A DNA stretch of 64,000 nucleotides from Synechococcus sp. JA-3-3Ab (GTDB lineage Bacteria; Cyanobacteriota; Cyanobacteriia; Thermostichales; Thermostichaceae): NCBI RefSeq assembly GCF_000013205.1, contig NC_007775.1, positions 2,042,501-2,106,500 on the forward strand, given 5' to 3'. Of the stretch, positions 8,866-18,588 are shown piece after piece. The notes beneath the pieces are model-generated. The model was not told the origin of the DNA and made no database searches. It was given only the letters and a program-made list of their open reading frames with translations. Each line of letters begins with the position of its first letter. Position 1 is the stretch's first letter. The position numbers and the translations under genes were made by a program.

Positions 8866-8900
8866 GACATACTCCCCTACCTAAAGGCAGGGGATTCTTG
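8866..8900 (-). ncRNA. probable omega-RNA 3' hairpin / right end of TnpB element
   Basis: Read on the minus strand, AATCCCCTGCC, loop TTTA, then GGTAGGGGAGT is followed by ATGTCAA. In IS605-family elements this right-end structure is the 3' part of the omega RNA, and the sequence just outside (here GGACTTCCCATTCC) serves as TnpB guide. The RNA itself is inferred, and its 5' limit inside tnpB is unknown. Confidence 0.5.
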
Positions 8901-8942
8901 TTCTTGGTTCTACGGGCGCACTTACCGTATCGGGTTGCCCCT

Positions 8943-10223
8943 CTACAGCAGCGGTGCATCTCTCCCCAAGCGTTCCCGACCCCCAGGCCCCCCTACATCC
9001 CCCCGTATACGGGGGGACACAGGGGGGCGGGGGGCAGCGGTTCCCTTATGCCCTAAGGTACCGTTTTGCCATTTCAACCCTAAGACGCTTAACTTAAAGA
9101 TGCTGAGCCCCAAAAGGCTTAGCCCCTTCTTCAGGATATTCAGAGCTGCATTCTGATCCCTATCCAGCACAAGCAGACACTTGGGGCAAATATGAGTTCG
9201 CGTAGACAGAGTCTTAACCACTCTATGCCCACAACCACTACAATCCTGCGTGGTGTATTGAGGCGGCACTGCTACGATTGCCTTGCCCCACACCTTGCCG
9301 TAGTAGTCTAGCCAGTGAGTGAATAGCGACCAGCTAGCATCTTGGATCGATTTGGCAAGATGACGATTTTTGACCAAGTTCTTCACCGGCAAGTCCTCAT
9401 ACACCACGATGTCGTTAGACATCACTACGCACCGGGCTAGCTTAATCGCCCAGTCTCTACGCTGGCGCTGGACTTTGAGGTCAATCCTACCTACTCGGTT
9501 CTTCTGTTTGTGGTAGTTGTTTGATTGCGGTTTTCTCCCTTTTGCGAACATCCTGCTCAACTTGCGTTGATGCCTTTTTAGCCGCTTCTCGCTGCGGCGC
9601 AAAAACTTCGGGCAATTCACGGTATTGCCGTTCTGGTCGGTGTAGAAATGCTTGAGCCCAAGATCAATACCGATAACATTGCCTGTGTATTGTCCTTGCT
9701 CCTTGCGGTCTACATCCAGACAGAACTGGGCATAGTACCCATCTGCTCTTCGGATCACCCGCACACGGTTGATTTTGGAGCTCAGGATATCCTGTCTTGC
9801 TTCTCCATTGCAGTACAGCGCAAAGGTCCCTGCTCCAAACCCGTCCGTGAAGGTGATAGACAGGCCATCATCAGATAACTTCCAGCCCGATTGCTTGTAT
9901 TCCACAGACCGGCAATGCTTCTTGAACTGGGGATAGCCTTTCTTCTTTTCGCCCTGCTTGCACCGTCTGTAGAAGTTGGAAATCGATAGCCATGCTCGCT
10001 CCGCACTCGCCTGCCGAGCAGCAGAGTTGAGCTTATTCGCAAATGGGAACTCCTTCGCCAAGTCTTTGCAGAAAGCATACAGATGCTTCTTCCCTACCCC
10101 CCGATTGTCCATCCAATGGCGCAGGCATTTGTTGCGCACAAACTGTGCGGTGCGGATGGCTTCGTCCAAAGCTTGATACTGCTTTGGCGTCCCGTTGAGG
10201 AGTTTGGCTTCCCTGACTAACAT
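8943..10223 (-). CDS. tnpB: RNA-guided nuclease TnpB (IS605 OrfB family)
   Basis: The 426-residue protein has the RuvC-like triad in order: Asp in IGIDLGLKHF, Glu in IVVYEDLPVKN, and Asp in VLDRDQNAALNI. A zinc finger lies between them (CSGCGHR and CPKC). TnpB proteins cut DNA guided by an omega RNA made from the element's right end. All three catalytic residues and four cysteines are intact, so the protein may be active. The last 40 or so residues (after WQNGTLGHKG) are Pro/Arg/Gly-rich and come from a palindromic repeat, so the natural C-terminus was probably shorter. Confidence 0.9.
   Translation of the reverse strand: MLVREAKLLNGTPKQYQALDEAIRTAQFVRNKCLRHWMDNRGVGKKHLYAFCKDLAKEFPFANKLNSAARQASAERAWLSISNFYRRCKQGEKKKGYPQFKKHCRSVEYKQSGWKLSDDGLSITFTDGFGAGTFALYCNGEARQDILSSKINRVRVIRRADGYYAQFCLDVDRKEQGQYTGNVIGIDLGLKHFYTDQNGNTVNCPKFLRRSEKRLKRHQRKLSRMFAKGRKPQSNNYHKQKNRVGRIDLKVQRQRRDWAIKLARCVVMSNDIVVYEDLPVKNLVKNRHLAKSIQDASWSLFTHWLDYYGKVWGKAIVAVPPQYTTQDCSGCGHRVVKTLSTRTHICPKCLLVLDRDQNAALNILKKGLSLLGLSIFKLSVLGLKWQNGTLGHKGTAAPRPPVSPRIRGDVGGPGGRERLGRDAPLL
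8999..9016. repeat. 18-base palindrome CCCCCCGTATACGGGGGG, copy 1
   Basis: This perfect palindrome is followed by a G-rich tail (CAGGGGGG). It lies in the 3' end of the first tnpB. A near-identical copy is at 44812-44830, also preceded by CATC and followed by a run of six G. Both translate to RIRGD on one strand. Confidence 0.7.
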
Positions 10224-10432
10224 GAATCTATTTTATTCTGGGTCTTATCAGATAAAACAATCTGCGCCTTATATCCCTGACCTAAAGGGCGGGGCTTTAT
10301 GGCGCCGCTTGGTAATCTCCTCTCTTCCGGAGGGAGAGGGGGGAAGATCTCAAATCAAATAGAATGGCCCAAGCCGGTTAGCTTGGGTTGGATGGACCCT
10401 GAATTTGGCCCCCTCTTGCAAGCATTGGTGCC

Positions 10433-13120
10433 ATGGCTTCTTCTGCTGAGACCACTTGGGATGCCCTGCAGGTGGATCCCGCCCTGCTCACCCCCATGAT
10501 GCAGCACTACGTGGAGCTGAAGCGGCAATACCCGCACGCCATTCTGCTCTACCGCCTGGGGGATTTCTACGAGATGTTTTTCCAGGACGCGCAACTGGTG
10601 TCGCGGGAGCTGGAGCTGGTGCTCACCGGGCGAGAGGCAGGGGCCATTGGCCGGGTGCCCATGTGCGGGATCCCTTACCACGCCTTCGACCGCTATGCCG
10701 CCCAGTTGGTGGCCAAAGGCTACGCCCTGGCCGTCTGCGACCAGATGGAGCCGGCGGATCAAGCCAAAGGCCTGGTGCGGCGGGAAGTGACGCGGGTGAT
10801 CACACCCGGCACCGTCATCGAAGAGGAGCTGCTGCAGGCGCGGCAAAATAACTACCTGGCGGCCATTGTCCGCCTGAGAGGCTCCAAGCAAACGGTCTGG
10901 GGCCTGGCCTATGCCGACATTTCCACCGGCGAGTTCTGGGTCTGCCAGGGCGAGGGGCAAGAGCAGCTAGAACAGGAGCTGGCGCGGCTGCAGCCGGCGG
11001 AGATCCTGCTGCCCACCGAAGAGGGGCTGGGCCTGGGCCTGATGCGGCCCGGGGATCCCCAAGCCCCCCTGGGCCTGCCCGGCCAGTACACCTATACCCT
11101 GCGGCCAGCCGAACCCTTTGAGCTGGCCACGGCGCGGGAAAACCTGCTGCAGACCTACGGCCTGCGCTCCTTGGAGGGCTTGGGCTGCGAGGGGCTGCCC
11201 CTGGCCATTCGGGCGGCGGGAGGATTGCTCCACTACCTGGAAGAAACTCAAAAAAACCTGGTGCAGCCTTCCCCTCAGGGGGGCCATCCGCTCCTGCGCC
11301 CGCCTCGCACCTACCAGCTCACCGACTACCTGATATTGGACACCCAAACCCGTCGCAACCTGGAGCTGACCCAGACCATCCGCGAGGGGGCCTTTGTCGG
11401 ATCCCTGCTCTGGGTGCTGGATCGCAGCCGCACCGCCATGGGGGGACGCACCCTACGCCGCTGGCTGTTGCAGCCTTTGCGAGATCCAGAGCAAATCCGC
11501 CTCCGCCAAGACACCATCCAGGAGCTCTTGGAAAGCCCCTCCCTGCGCACCCGCCTGGGATCCCTGCTGGACTCTCTCTACGACCTGGAGCGGCTGGCCA
11601 ACCGCGTCGCCTCCGGCACCGCCAACCCGCGCGAGCTGGTGGCCCTGGGATCCTCTTTGGGCAAACTGCCCCAGTTGGCCGAGCTGGTGGCCGAAGCCCA
11701 AACCCCCCTCCTGCAGAGCCTACAACAGGTGGATCCCGCTCTGGTTGACCTGGGCCACCGCATCGAGCACACCCTCCTGCCCTCGCCGCCCCCTGTGCTC
11801 ACCGAAGGGGGGTTGATCCGGCCTGGGGTAGATGCCGAGCTGGACAGGCTGCGGCAGCAGGTGGAGCAAGACCGCCACTGGATTGCCCAGTTGGAGAAAA
11901 CCGAGCGCGAGCGCACCGGCATCCCCACCCTCAAAGTGGGCTTCAACAAGGCCTTTGGCTATTACCTCAGCATCAGCCGCGCCAAGGCCCAGCAGGTGCC
12001 CAAGGAGTACATCCGCAAGCAGACGCTAACCAACGAAGAGCGCTTCATCACCCCTGAGCTCAAAGAAAAAGAGGCCCGCATCCTCACCGCCCAAACCGAG
12101 ATCAACCAGCGGGAGTACGAGCTGTTTGTACAACTGCGCCAGGAGGCGGGATCCCAAGCTGCCGCCATCCGCCAGGTGGCCCAGACCCTGGCTGCTGTCG
12201 ATGCTCTCTTTGGCCTGGCCGAGGTGGCCGTGCAGCAGGGCTACACCCGTCCCGTGATCACCGCCGATCGCCGCCTGATCATCGAAGAGGGGCGCCACCC
12301 CGTGGTGGAGAAATCGTTGCCCCAGGGCCTATTTGTCCCCAACTCGGTGCGCCTGGGATCCCCCCACGGCCCGGATCTCATCGTCCTCACCGGCCCCAAC
12401 ATGTCCGGCAAGTCCACCTACTTGCGGCAGATTGGGCTGATCCAGATCCTGGCCCAGATGGGCAGCTTTGTCCCGGCGCGGCGGGCGGAGCTGGGCCTGT
12501 GCGACCGCGTGTTTACCCGCATCGGCGCCGTCGATGACCTGGCCACGGGACAGTCCACCTTCATGGTGGAGATGAACGAGACGGCCAACATCCTCAACCA
12601 CGCCGGCGAGCGCTCCCTGGTGCTTCTGGACGAGATTGGCCGCGGCACCGCCACCTTCGACGGCCTTTCTATCGCCTGGGCCGTAGCCGAGTACCTGGCC
12701 ACCCAGGTGCGCGCCCGCACGATCTTTGCCACCCACTACCACGAGCTCAACCAACTGGAAACCCTGCTGCCCAACGTGGCCAACTTCCAGGTGGTGGTCA
12801 AAGAGCTCCGGGATCGCATCATCTTTTTGCACCAGGTGCAACCTGGCGGAGCCGACCGCTCCTACGGCATCGAGGTGGGGCGCATGGCCGGCCTGCCCCA
12901 GCCGGTGATCGAGCGGGCCAAACAGGTGCTGGCCCTGGTGGAACAACACAGCCGCATCGGCCTCGGCCTGCGCAGCCAGGGGAAAAGCCGCCCTTCTTCA
13001 AACAACCCCAAGAAACGGTTCAAGCAAGAATCCAATTCCCGCGGGATACCCGACTGCGATGCCAAGGCTGGGGATCAACTATCCCTGATCCCGACCTCCC
13101 TCTACCCCGAGGAGCTCTAG
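10433..13120 (+). CDS. mutS: DNA mismatch repair protein MutS
   Basis: The full-length 895-residue MutS recognises mismatches and small loops. The N-terminal mismatch-binding domain has the key GDFYEMFF near residue 43. The C-terminal ATPase has Walker [11 protein letters not shown] near 655 and Walker [15 protein letters not shown] near 732, followed by ATHYHEL. A short low-complexity tail follows residue 845. The gene stands alone on the plus strand and ends two bases before the stop of the convergent CCB1-like gene, so the two share a 3' end. No mutL is nearby. Confidence 0.97.
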
Positions 13121-13122
13121 GT

Positions 13123-13779
13123 CTATCCTCGCTCCGGATCCCGTTCTTCCAGCCCCAAGGTGGCGGCCAGCACCTCCAGCTCCTCCCGCTGCCCCTCCAC
13201 CCAGAGGTGGGATCCGGGGGGCGGAGCGGCCTCTTGCAGCTTCAGGCGGATCTGCTGCGGGCGGTGGCTGCGCCGCCAGTAGTACCAGCCCGCCCAAGGA
13301 GAGGCCAGCAGCAGCGTCCAAGGCCAGGCTCCCCAAGCCGGCTGCAGCATCTGCAGCACCAGGGCCAAACAGGCCAGCCCTGCCCCCGCCAGCCCCGTCA
13401 AAAAAACAGCCAACCCCACACTGGCCCGCGCCTGACCCACAAAGGTGGCGATCCCCTCCGGGTCAGCAGATTGCAAGCGATAGGCGCGCCCCTCCAGGTG
13501 CTTTCGGAGAAGGGATCCCATTTCTTCCAGGTTGCGACTGCTAAAATAGAGACGAGCTTCGACGCGGTCTTTGCCAGAGGCTCGCAGAAAAAAGAACAGG
13601 CCGATGGCCAGCAAGACCGTAAGCAGTAGCGTTGAAATTGTCTCCCCTTGCAAGGAAGAAGAGGCGGCTACTGCCGCACGTGCCTCGGATAGAGAGCCAA
13701 AGTTGATGGGCAGCGCAACTGCGATCGGGGCTTTCTCTCCTGACCAGAAAGAAGGAGACTTGGCAAGAAAGCAGTTCAT
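13123..13779 (-). CDS. CCB1-like cofactor assembly of complex C (cytochrome b6f) protein
   Basis: This 218-residue membrane protein resembles the cyanobacterial family 'cofactor assembly of complex C subunit B', which helps attach heme ci to cytochrome b6. It has one N-terminal helix (STLLLTVLLAIGLFFFLRAS, residues 49-68), the motif KDRVEARLYF, a pair of helices near 120-160, and a soluble end. The first 45 residues look non-conserved, so the start may lie further in. The assignment rests on remembered family features and is moderately sure. The gene converges on mutS. Confidence 0.6.
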   Translation of the reverse strand: MNCFLAKSPSFWSGEKAPIAVALPINFGSLSEARAAVAASSSLQGETISTLLLTVLLAIGLFFFLRASGKDRVEARLYFSSRNLEEMGSLLRKHLEGRAYRLQSADPEGIATFVGQARASVGLAVFLTGLAGAGLACLALVLQMLQPAWGAWPWTLLLASPWAGWYYWRRSHRPQQIRLKLQEAAPPPGSHLWVEGQREELEVLAATLGLEERDPERG

Positions 13780-14136
13780 GGAATGCTAGTTTACACGCCT
13801 GCTGACCAGTTTAGACTTCTCAGAGGAGCTGGCCGCCCCCTCCTCCAAAGAAAAACCGAGTTGCCACCTCTATCGCTTTGTAGCTCGCATGGGCAAAAAA
13901 CCCCTCGGAGGGCAGTGCGCTTTTCAGCAACCTCAGTGGCAGTTCAAGAGGAGGGGAGGCTACGCCGGATCTCGTGCCTCTCGGCTGGGAAGTGCAACTA
14001 TAATAATAATTAAGTTATGATAAGAGGCTTCTGCTTTACTGACTCTTGTCTCTCTCCCTTTCCAGGGTAGCCTCCTTTAAGAGGGCAGAGCTCTGCAGCG
14101 AGGGTTGAGGAGGAGGGTGCCTGCCCCACTCGAGCG
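13780..14136. other. intergenic region between CCB1-like and sigma factor genes
   Basis: Divergent promoters for both neighbours must lie here. The only clear signal is an AT-rich stretch (13999-14025) with a perfect TATAAT. I found no small gene or RNA. Confidence 0.4.
13999..14004 (+). promoter_or_regulatory. candidate -10 box TATAAT upstream of sigma factor
   Basis: A consensus TATAAT lies in an AT-rich island, about 130 bases before the first ATG of the sigma factor gene. No good -35 hexamer sits 17 bases upstream, so it might depend on an activator or another sigma factor. Confidence 0.35.
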
Positions 14137-15339
14137 ATGACGGCGCAAAGCAACCGCTCCAGGGAGACACCAGCCTTAGAGATTTCCTCCCAGTCCTGCC
14201 CTTTTGGTTTGCCTGCCTCTGTCGCTGTTTCAGCAATACCTTACATGTCTAACTACGAACCTGAGCTCAACGACATTTTGTTGGATGGCGATCTCCTCGA
14301 TCCCGCTGAGGAAGCAGAGGTAGATCTGGCCGAGAGCGAGTTTGCAGAAGAGGAGCCAGCTCGCCGCTCCACCGATCTGGTGCGCCTTTATTTGCAGGAG
14401 ATCGGTCGTGTTCCCCTCCTGGGTCGCGATGAGGAGGTGGCTCTGGCCCAAAGAGTCCAAGACTACATGAAGCTTTTGGATGTGCGCCTGCGCCTGCAGA
14501 AAGAGTTGGGACGGGAGCCAACTCTGGCCGAGTGGGCAGCTAGGGCCAACCAGTACCCCGAATGGGCCAACCTCACCCCCGAGAAGCTACAGCAGATCCA
14601 GCGAATTGGCAAGCGCGCCAAAGAGCACATGATCAAAGCTAACCTGCGCCTGGTGGTGTCGGTGGCGAAAAAATATCAAAATCGCGGCCTGGAGCTGCTG
14701 GACTTGATCCAAGAGGGCACGCTGGGCCTGGAGCGAGCGGTGGAGAAGTTCGATCCCAAGAAGGGCTATCGCTTCAGCACCTACGCCTACTGGTGGATCC
14801 GGCAGGGCATCACCCGCGCCATCGCCACCCAGAGCCGCACTATCCGCTTGCCCGTTCACATCACCGAGAAGCTGAACAAGATCAAAAAAGCCCAGCGCAA
14901 GCTTTCCCAGGAGAAAGGCCGTACCCCCACCATTGAGGATATTGCTTCCGAGCTGGAGATGACGGTGCCCCAGGTCAGGGAGCTGCTGGTGCGGGTGCCG
15001 CGCTCGGTTTCTCTGGAAACCAAGGTGGGCAAAGACAAGGACACTGAGCTGGGGGATCTGCTGGAAACCGACGACATCTCCCCCGAAGAGACGATGATGC
15101 GGGAGGCCCTGCATCGCGATCTACAGCAGTTGCTGGCAGATCTCACCAGCCGCGAGCGGGATGTGATCCGCATGCGCTTTGGGTTGGGGGATGGGCGCAC
15201 CTACTCGCTGGCGGAAATTGGCCGCGCCTTGGATCTGTCGCGGGAGCGGGTACGGCAAATCGAGGCCAAAGCCCTGCAAAAGCTGCGGCAGCCGAAGCGG
15301 CGCAACCGAGTGCGAGACTACCTCGAAGCCATCAGCTAG
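14137..15339 (+). CDS. sigma-70 family RNA polymerase sigma factor, group 2 (SigC-like)
   Basis: The 400-residue sigma factor has region 1.2 (DLVRLYLQEIGRVPLLGRDE, near residue 88), region 2 (LRLVVSVAKKYQNRG through YAYWWIRQGITRAIA), region 3 and region 4.2 (LAEIGRALDLSRERVRQI). There is no long group-1-type N-terminal domain. The LGRDEEVALAQRVQ wording is closer to my memory of SigC than of SigA or SigB, so group 2 is likely but not proven. An alternative start is the ATG at 14245 (MSNYEPELND), which has the better conserved N-terminus. Confidence 0.85.
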   Translation: MTAQSNRSRETPALEISSQSCPFGLPASVAVSAIPYMSNYEPELNDILLDGDLLDPAEEAEVDLAESEFAEEEPARRSTDLVRLYLQEIGRVPLLGRDEEVALAQRVQDYMKLLDVRLRLQKELGREPTLAEWAARANQYPEWANLTPEKLQQIQRIGKRAKEHMIKANLRLVVSVAKKYQNRGLELLDLIQEGTLGLERAVEKFDPKKGYRFSTYAYWWIRQGITRAIATQSRTIRLPVHITEKLNKIKKAQRKLSQEKGRTPTIEDIASELEMTVPQVRELLVRVPRSVSLETKVGKDKDTELGDLLETDDISPEETMMREALHRDLQQLLADLTSRERDVIRMRFGLGDGRTYSLAEIGRALDLSRERVRQIEAKALQKLRQPKRRNRVRDYLEAIS

Positions 15340-15349
15340 TCGGGCCTGC

Positions 15350-16984
15350 CTAGGATCTGGATGGAGATCGCTGGCTGGCAATCTTGCTCAGGCGCGTCTG
15401 GATCTGGGCTGCCAGCCAGTTCACTTCCGGGATCCGCAGATACAGGGCCCCTGCCGCAAACAAGCTGAGACCGATGCCGGCGGCCAGACCGGCCCAGAGG
15501 GCGGCGGTGATTAGAGAAGAGCCGAGAATCTCGTGGGAGCGCAGTTGCGTCCACAGCCAATGGCTGAGGCCCCCGGCCAAGGCGGTGATCCCCAGCAACG
15601 GCAGCAGGGCCTGCCCCATCTCCTGCCAGGGGATCTCCGGCAAGCGCTGGTGGAGGCGGATCCCCAGCCCAATCAGAGCCATCAGGTTAACGCCTGCCGT
15701 GGCCAAGGCAATGCCCGGTGCTCCAAAGGTTGGCAAAAACAGGAAGTCCAGCAGGGCGTTGAGGCCGATGGCCAGGCCGCTGATGTGCAGGGGCGTAGCC
15801 CCATCCTCCAGGGCGTAGAAGATACGCACCAGCACATCCCGCAGCAGGTAACAGGTCATCCCCAGCCCATAAGCCATCAGCAGGGCCGCCACCTCCTGGG
15901 TCACCTCCGGCGTAAAGCGACCGCGCTGGTAGGCTACTTGAACGATAGGTTCGGCCAGGGCCACCAGCACCATCGCCAGGGGCAGGGTGAGGATGGCCGT
16001 CACCATCAGCCCTTGGCGGATACGCTGGCGCAGCTCCGGCCAGCGGGATCCATCCCCCGCCAGCTGGGCGTAGAGAGGCATCAGGGGCACCAGCACCATG
16101 TTGGAGAGGATCCCCAGGGGGGTTTGCACCAAAAGCTGGGCATAGCCCAAGTTGCCGATGGTGCGATCCCCGGGCACGAAGGAGGCAAAAAAGAGATCCA
16201 CATAGACATTGATGTGGATCATGCCGGAGGAGATCACCGCCGGCAACAGCAGCAGGCCCACCGCCCGCACCGGCGGGGATCCCCACTCAAAGCGCAGCCG
16301 CAGCCGCCCCAGCCCCAGCCGCTGCTGCAGCGGCACCTGCGCCAACCACTGGGCGATGGCCCCGATGAGCACCCCCCAGGCCAGCAACGTCGGGATCCCC
16401 GTCCATCCCAACGCGAGCAGGATCCCAATGACTGACAAGCTGGAGATCAACGGGCTAAGGGCGGGCAAGAGGTAGTGCTCGGCCGCATTCAGCGCCCCAA
16501 AGCCAATGCCAATCCAGCCCGAGAGCAAGGCCAGCGGCGCCATGATCCGCAACTGCTCGGCGGCAAGAGCATGCACTTCGGGGCTGGCCCCTGGTGCGCT
16601 CAGGCGCACCACCCAGTCGGCTCCCCACCAGAGGCCCAACGTCACCGCTAAGAGCAGGCAGCCCACCAAGGTAGAAATGGACTCTAGCCAACGGGCCGGA
16701 TCCTCTCTTCCCGGCTGCTGCTTTTTGAGCACGCTGACGATGGCGCTGTGAAAGGGGCCGTTGATCCCGCCCAGCAAGATCAACAAAAAGCCAGGCAGGA
16801 CATAGGCTATGCTAAAGGCGCTGTACTCTGTCCCCGAGCCGTAGACTGCCGCGATTAGGGCCTGACGGATAAACCCCATGCCCTTGCTGAGCAGCGTGGC
16901 CCCTGCCACCAGCCCTGCTACCGAGAGCAAGGAACGGGGTGGAGAAGACGCGGCGGATGGGATTCGCGGGGCAGACTCTTTCAT
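15350..16984 (-). CDS. murJ: MurJ/MviN lipid II flippase
   Basis: This 544-residue polytopic protein of the MOP superfamily flips lipid II across the inner membrane for peptidoglycan synthesis. Diagnostic pieces are LLSKGMGFIRQALIAAVYGSG near the N-terminus, FHSAIVSVL, and YLLRDVLVRIFYALEDGATP in the second half. About 14 helices can be traced. I prefer the ATG at 16984 (MKESAPRIPS) to a start ten residues earlier. It converges on the sigma factor gene, with ten bases between the stops. Confidence 0.93.
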   Translation of the reverse strand: MKESAPRIPSAASSPPRSLLSVAGLVAGATLLSKGMGFIRQALIAAVYGSGTEYSAFSIAYVLPGFLLILLGGINGPFHSAIVSVLKKQQPGREDPARWLESISTLVGCLLLAVTLGLWWGADWVVRLSAPGASPEVHALAAEQLRIMAPLALLSGWIGIGFGALNAAEHYLLPALSPLISSLSVIGILLALGWTGIPTLLAWGVLIGAIAQWLAQVPLQQRLGLGRLRLRFEWGSPPVRAVGLLLLPAVISSGMIHINVYVDLFFASFVPGDRTIGNLGYAQLLVQTPLGILSNMVLVPLMPLYAQLAGDGSRWPELRQRIRQGLMVTAILTLPLAMVLVALAEPIVQVAYQRGRFTPEVTQEVAALLMAYGLGMTCYLLRDVLVRIFYALEDGATPLHISGLAIGLNALLDFLFLPTFGAPGIALATAGVNLMALIGLGIRLHQRLPEIPWQEMGQALLPLLGITALAGGLSHWLWTQLRSHEILGSSLITAALWAGLAAGIGLSLFAAGALYLRIPEVNWLAAQIQTRLSKIASQRSPSRS

Positions 16985-17149
16985 ACCCCTAGCTCCCCAC
17001 CGCCGCCTTGGCAATGGGCAACTGTCGGGATGCCCTAATCTTCCCAGGATTCACCCACAGGCTCACAGCCGCTACCCCCCTCGCTTCGGCATAGGGCAGC
17101 ACCATTATCCCGGATTCTCCCGACCTCTGGAGGGAGGGCAAGGCAGAGC

Positions 17150-17515
17150 TCAGGCCAGCAGTTGTCGCTCCTGCTCCAGTTGCCGCAACAGATGCTCGTC
17201 GCCGCGGGCCTGGGCAGCGCGAATGCGCTCTTGTAGTCGCCGCAGCAGGTTTTGCCGATGGGTTTCTTCGACCAAGGTTATAAAGTCCTTGCGCGGGGAA
17301 ATAGCCGCCGGCACCCTGCTCGCTGCCTTCGCCGCCGGATTGAGGACAAGGCCTCGATACCTCAAGGCAGAAAACTGTGGCAGCGACACAACCGCCGATT
17401 GGGCTGGCCAGCTCCACGCCAGGCCCCGGTAGCGCGTTGGCACCTCCTGCCGCTGGCAGGTTGCGGGGGCAGAAGGGACAAAGTCGTGGGCAATGCCCCG
17501 GTAGGTCAGTTGCAT
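17150..17515 (-). CDS. DUF4278 domain protein
   Basis: The 121-residue protein begins MQLTYRGIAHD, the signature opening of the cyanobacterial DUF4278 family, and has a second YRG motif (RYRGLAW) and a third (RYRGLVL). It ends in a charged helix (NLLRRLQERIRAAQARGDEH). Members are small proteins of unknown function. The gene stands alone between murJ and the end of the phycocyanin operon. Confidence 0.75.
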   Translation of the reverse strand: MQLTYRGIAHDFVPSAPATCQRQEVPTRYRGLAWSWPAQSAVVSLPQFSALRYRGLVLNPAAKAASRVPAAISPRKDFITLVEETHRQNLLRRLQERIRAAQARGDEHLLRQLEQERQLLA

Positions 17516-17728
17516 AGGAAGACTCCCCCAAATAGACTGCGGCGATCTTTAAAGAGCTGAGGAAGAAAGCGACGCCCCTGAGCCAGCTTGTTGAGAGCCG
17601 TTAGACAACAGCTTCGGCTTCCTCGGCGCAGCTCAGAGGGTAAAACCCAATTTTATTCTGTATCGAAATTAACAAAATAAGCAGTTGGGTGTCAACTTTG
17701 GGTCGAGGTCGTCTCCCTATCCAGAGAA

Positions 17729-18556
17729 TTAGAGCAGCTCGTCGATTAGCCGTAGCACCTGGTGCAGGTCGGTGCCGGCCTCTTTTCCCCGTCTGAGGTT
17801 CAGCTCCACCAACTGCTTGAGGGCGAGCAGCTTGATATTGGCCTCCACCGCTGCCGCTGCCATGGCTTGGGCCGCCGGCAGATAGCCGCTGGCCCCCAGA
17901 TCCAGCAGGGCAGCCCGCCGCAGATGGATGTTGGGGTGGCTCAACACCGACAGTAGCGGTTGGACAAAACTGGGATCCCCTGTCAGCCGGTAACAGGCCC
18001 GCGCTGCCGCGCATTGGAGGCGAATTGAGGGGTGCTCTAGGTAAGGGCGGATCTGCCCCAGGGCGGCAGCCACCTGCAACTGTCCAAGCGCCTCGATCAA
18101 AGCCTCCAAGGCGGCAGGCGCTTCTGTCTGCAGACCCTGCTCCACCCAGCGCAGCCCTTCGAGCAACGCCACTCCCAGCTCTTCGGCTTGCCTGGGATCC
18201 CGATCCAGATTATTGGCTAGGGCGATCTCCACCAGCGCCTGGGCTGCTGCTGCCACCACTTGGCCATCGGAGCAGCGTAAAGCCTCTTTCAGAGCCGGGA
18301 TCCCAGCAGGGGAGGCCACCTTGCCCAGGGCACGGGCGGCGTTGCGCCGCAGCGGATATCCCCCCTGCGTGGTGCGATCTGTCTCATCGGCCAAGGCTTC
18401 GATCAGGGCCGGGATCCCTTCGGGGATGCGCATGCGCCCCAGCCACCAAGCCGCGTAGTAACGTTCCCCCGGATCCCCATGGCGCAGCTTGGCGATCTGG
18501 CCAGCGGGGGTGAGGTCGGCGGCCGGAGGGAGATCTGAAGGAACAGCCGTGGTCAT
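17729..18556 (-). CDS. cpcE: phycocyanin alpha-subunit phycocyanobilin lyase subunit CpcE
   Basis: CpcE works with CpcF to attach phycocyanobilin to Cys84 of CpcA. The 275-residue protein consists of HEAT-like repeats, for example YYAAWWLGRMRIPEGIPAL, RRNAARALGKVASPAGIPAL and LQCAAARACYRLTGDPSFV. It follows cpcC by 32 bases if the ATG at 18556 (MTTAVPSDLPP) is used. A TTG at 18592 would overlap cpcC by four bases and add twelve residues. Position at the end of the cpc operon supports CpcE over other HEAT lyases. No cpcF is seen in the window. Confidence 0.88.
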   Translation of the reverse strand: MTTAVPSDLPPAADLTPAGQIAKLRHGDPGERYYAAWWLGRMRIPEGIPALIEALADETDRTTQGGYPLRRNAARALGKVASPAGIPALKEALRCSDGQVVAAAAQALVEIALANNLDRDPRQAEELGVALLEGLRWVEQGLQTEAPAALEALIEALGQLQVAAALGQIRPYLEHPSIRLQCAAARACYRLTGDPSFVQPLLSVLSHPNIHLRRAALLDLGASGYLPAAQAMAAAAVEANIKLLALKQLVELNLRRGKEAGTDLHQVLRLIDELL

Positions 18557-18588
18557 AGCATCAACAGGCCAGAGCGCCTGCAGAGGCC

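Larger units (their letters stand above)
8866..10300 (-). mobile_element. IS605-family element with TnpB only
   Basis: The element carries one tnpB gene and no tnpA, as in non-autonomous IS605/IS1341-type elements. The tnpB 3' end is followed by a hairpin (8873-8894) and a TGTCAA end at about 8866. Near 10272-10300 a related motif (CCTAAAGGGCGGGG) occurs in the same orientation. Exact ends cannot be fixed without comparing an empty site. A palindromic repeat (8999-9016) lies inside the 3' coding part. Confidence 0.7.
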
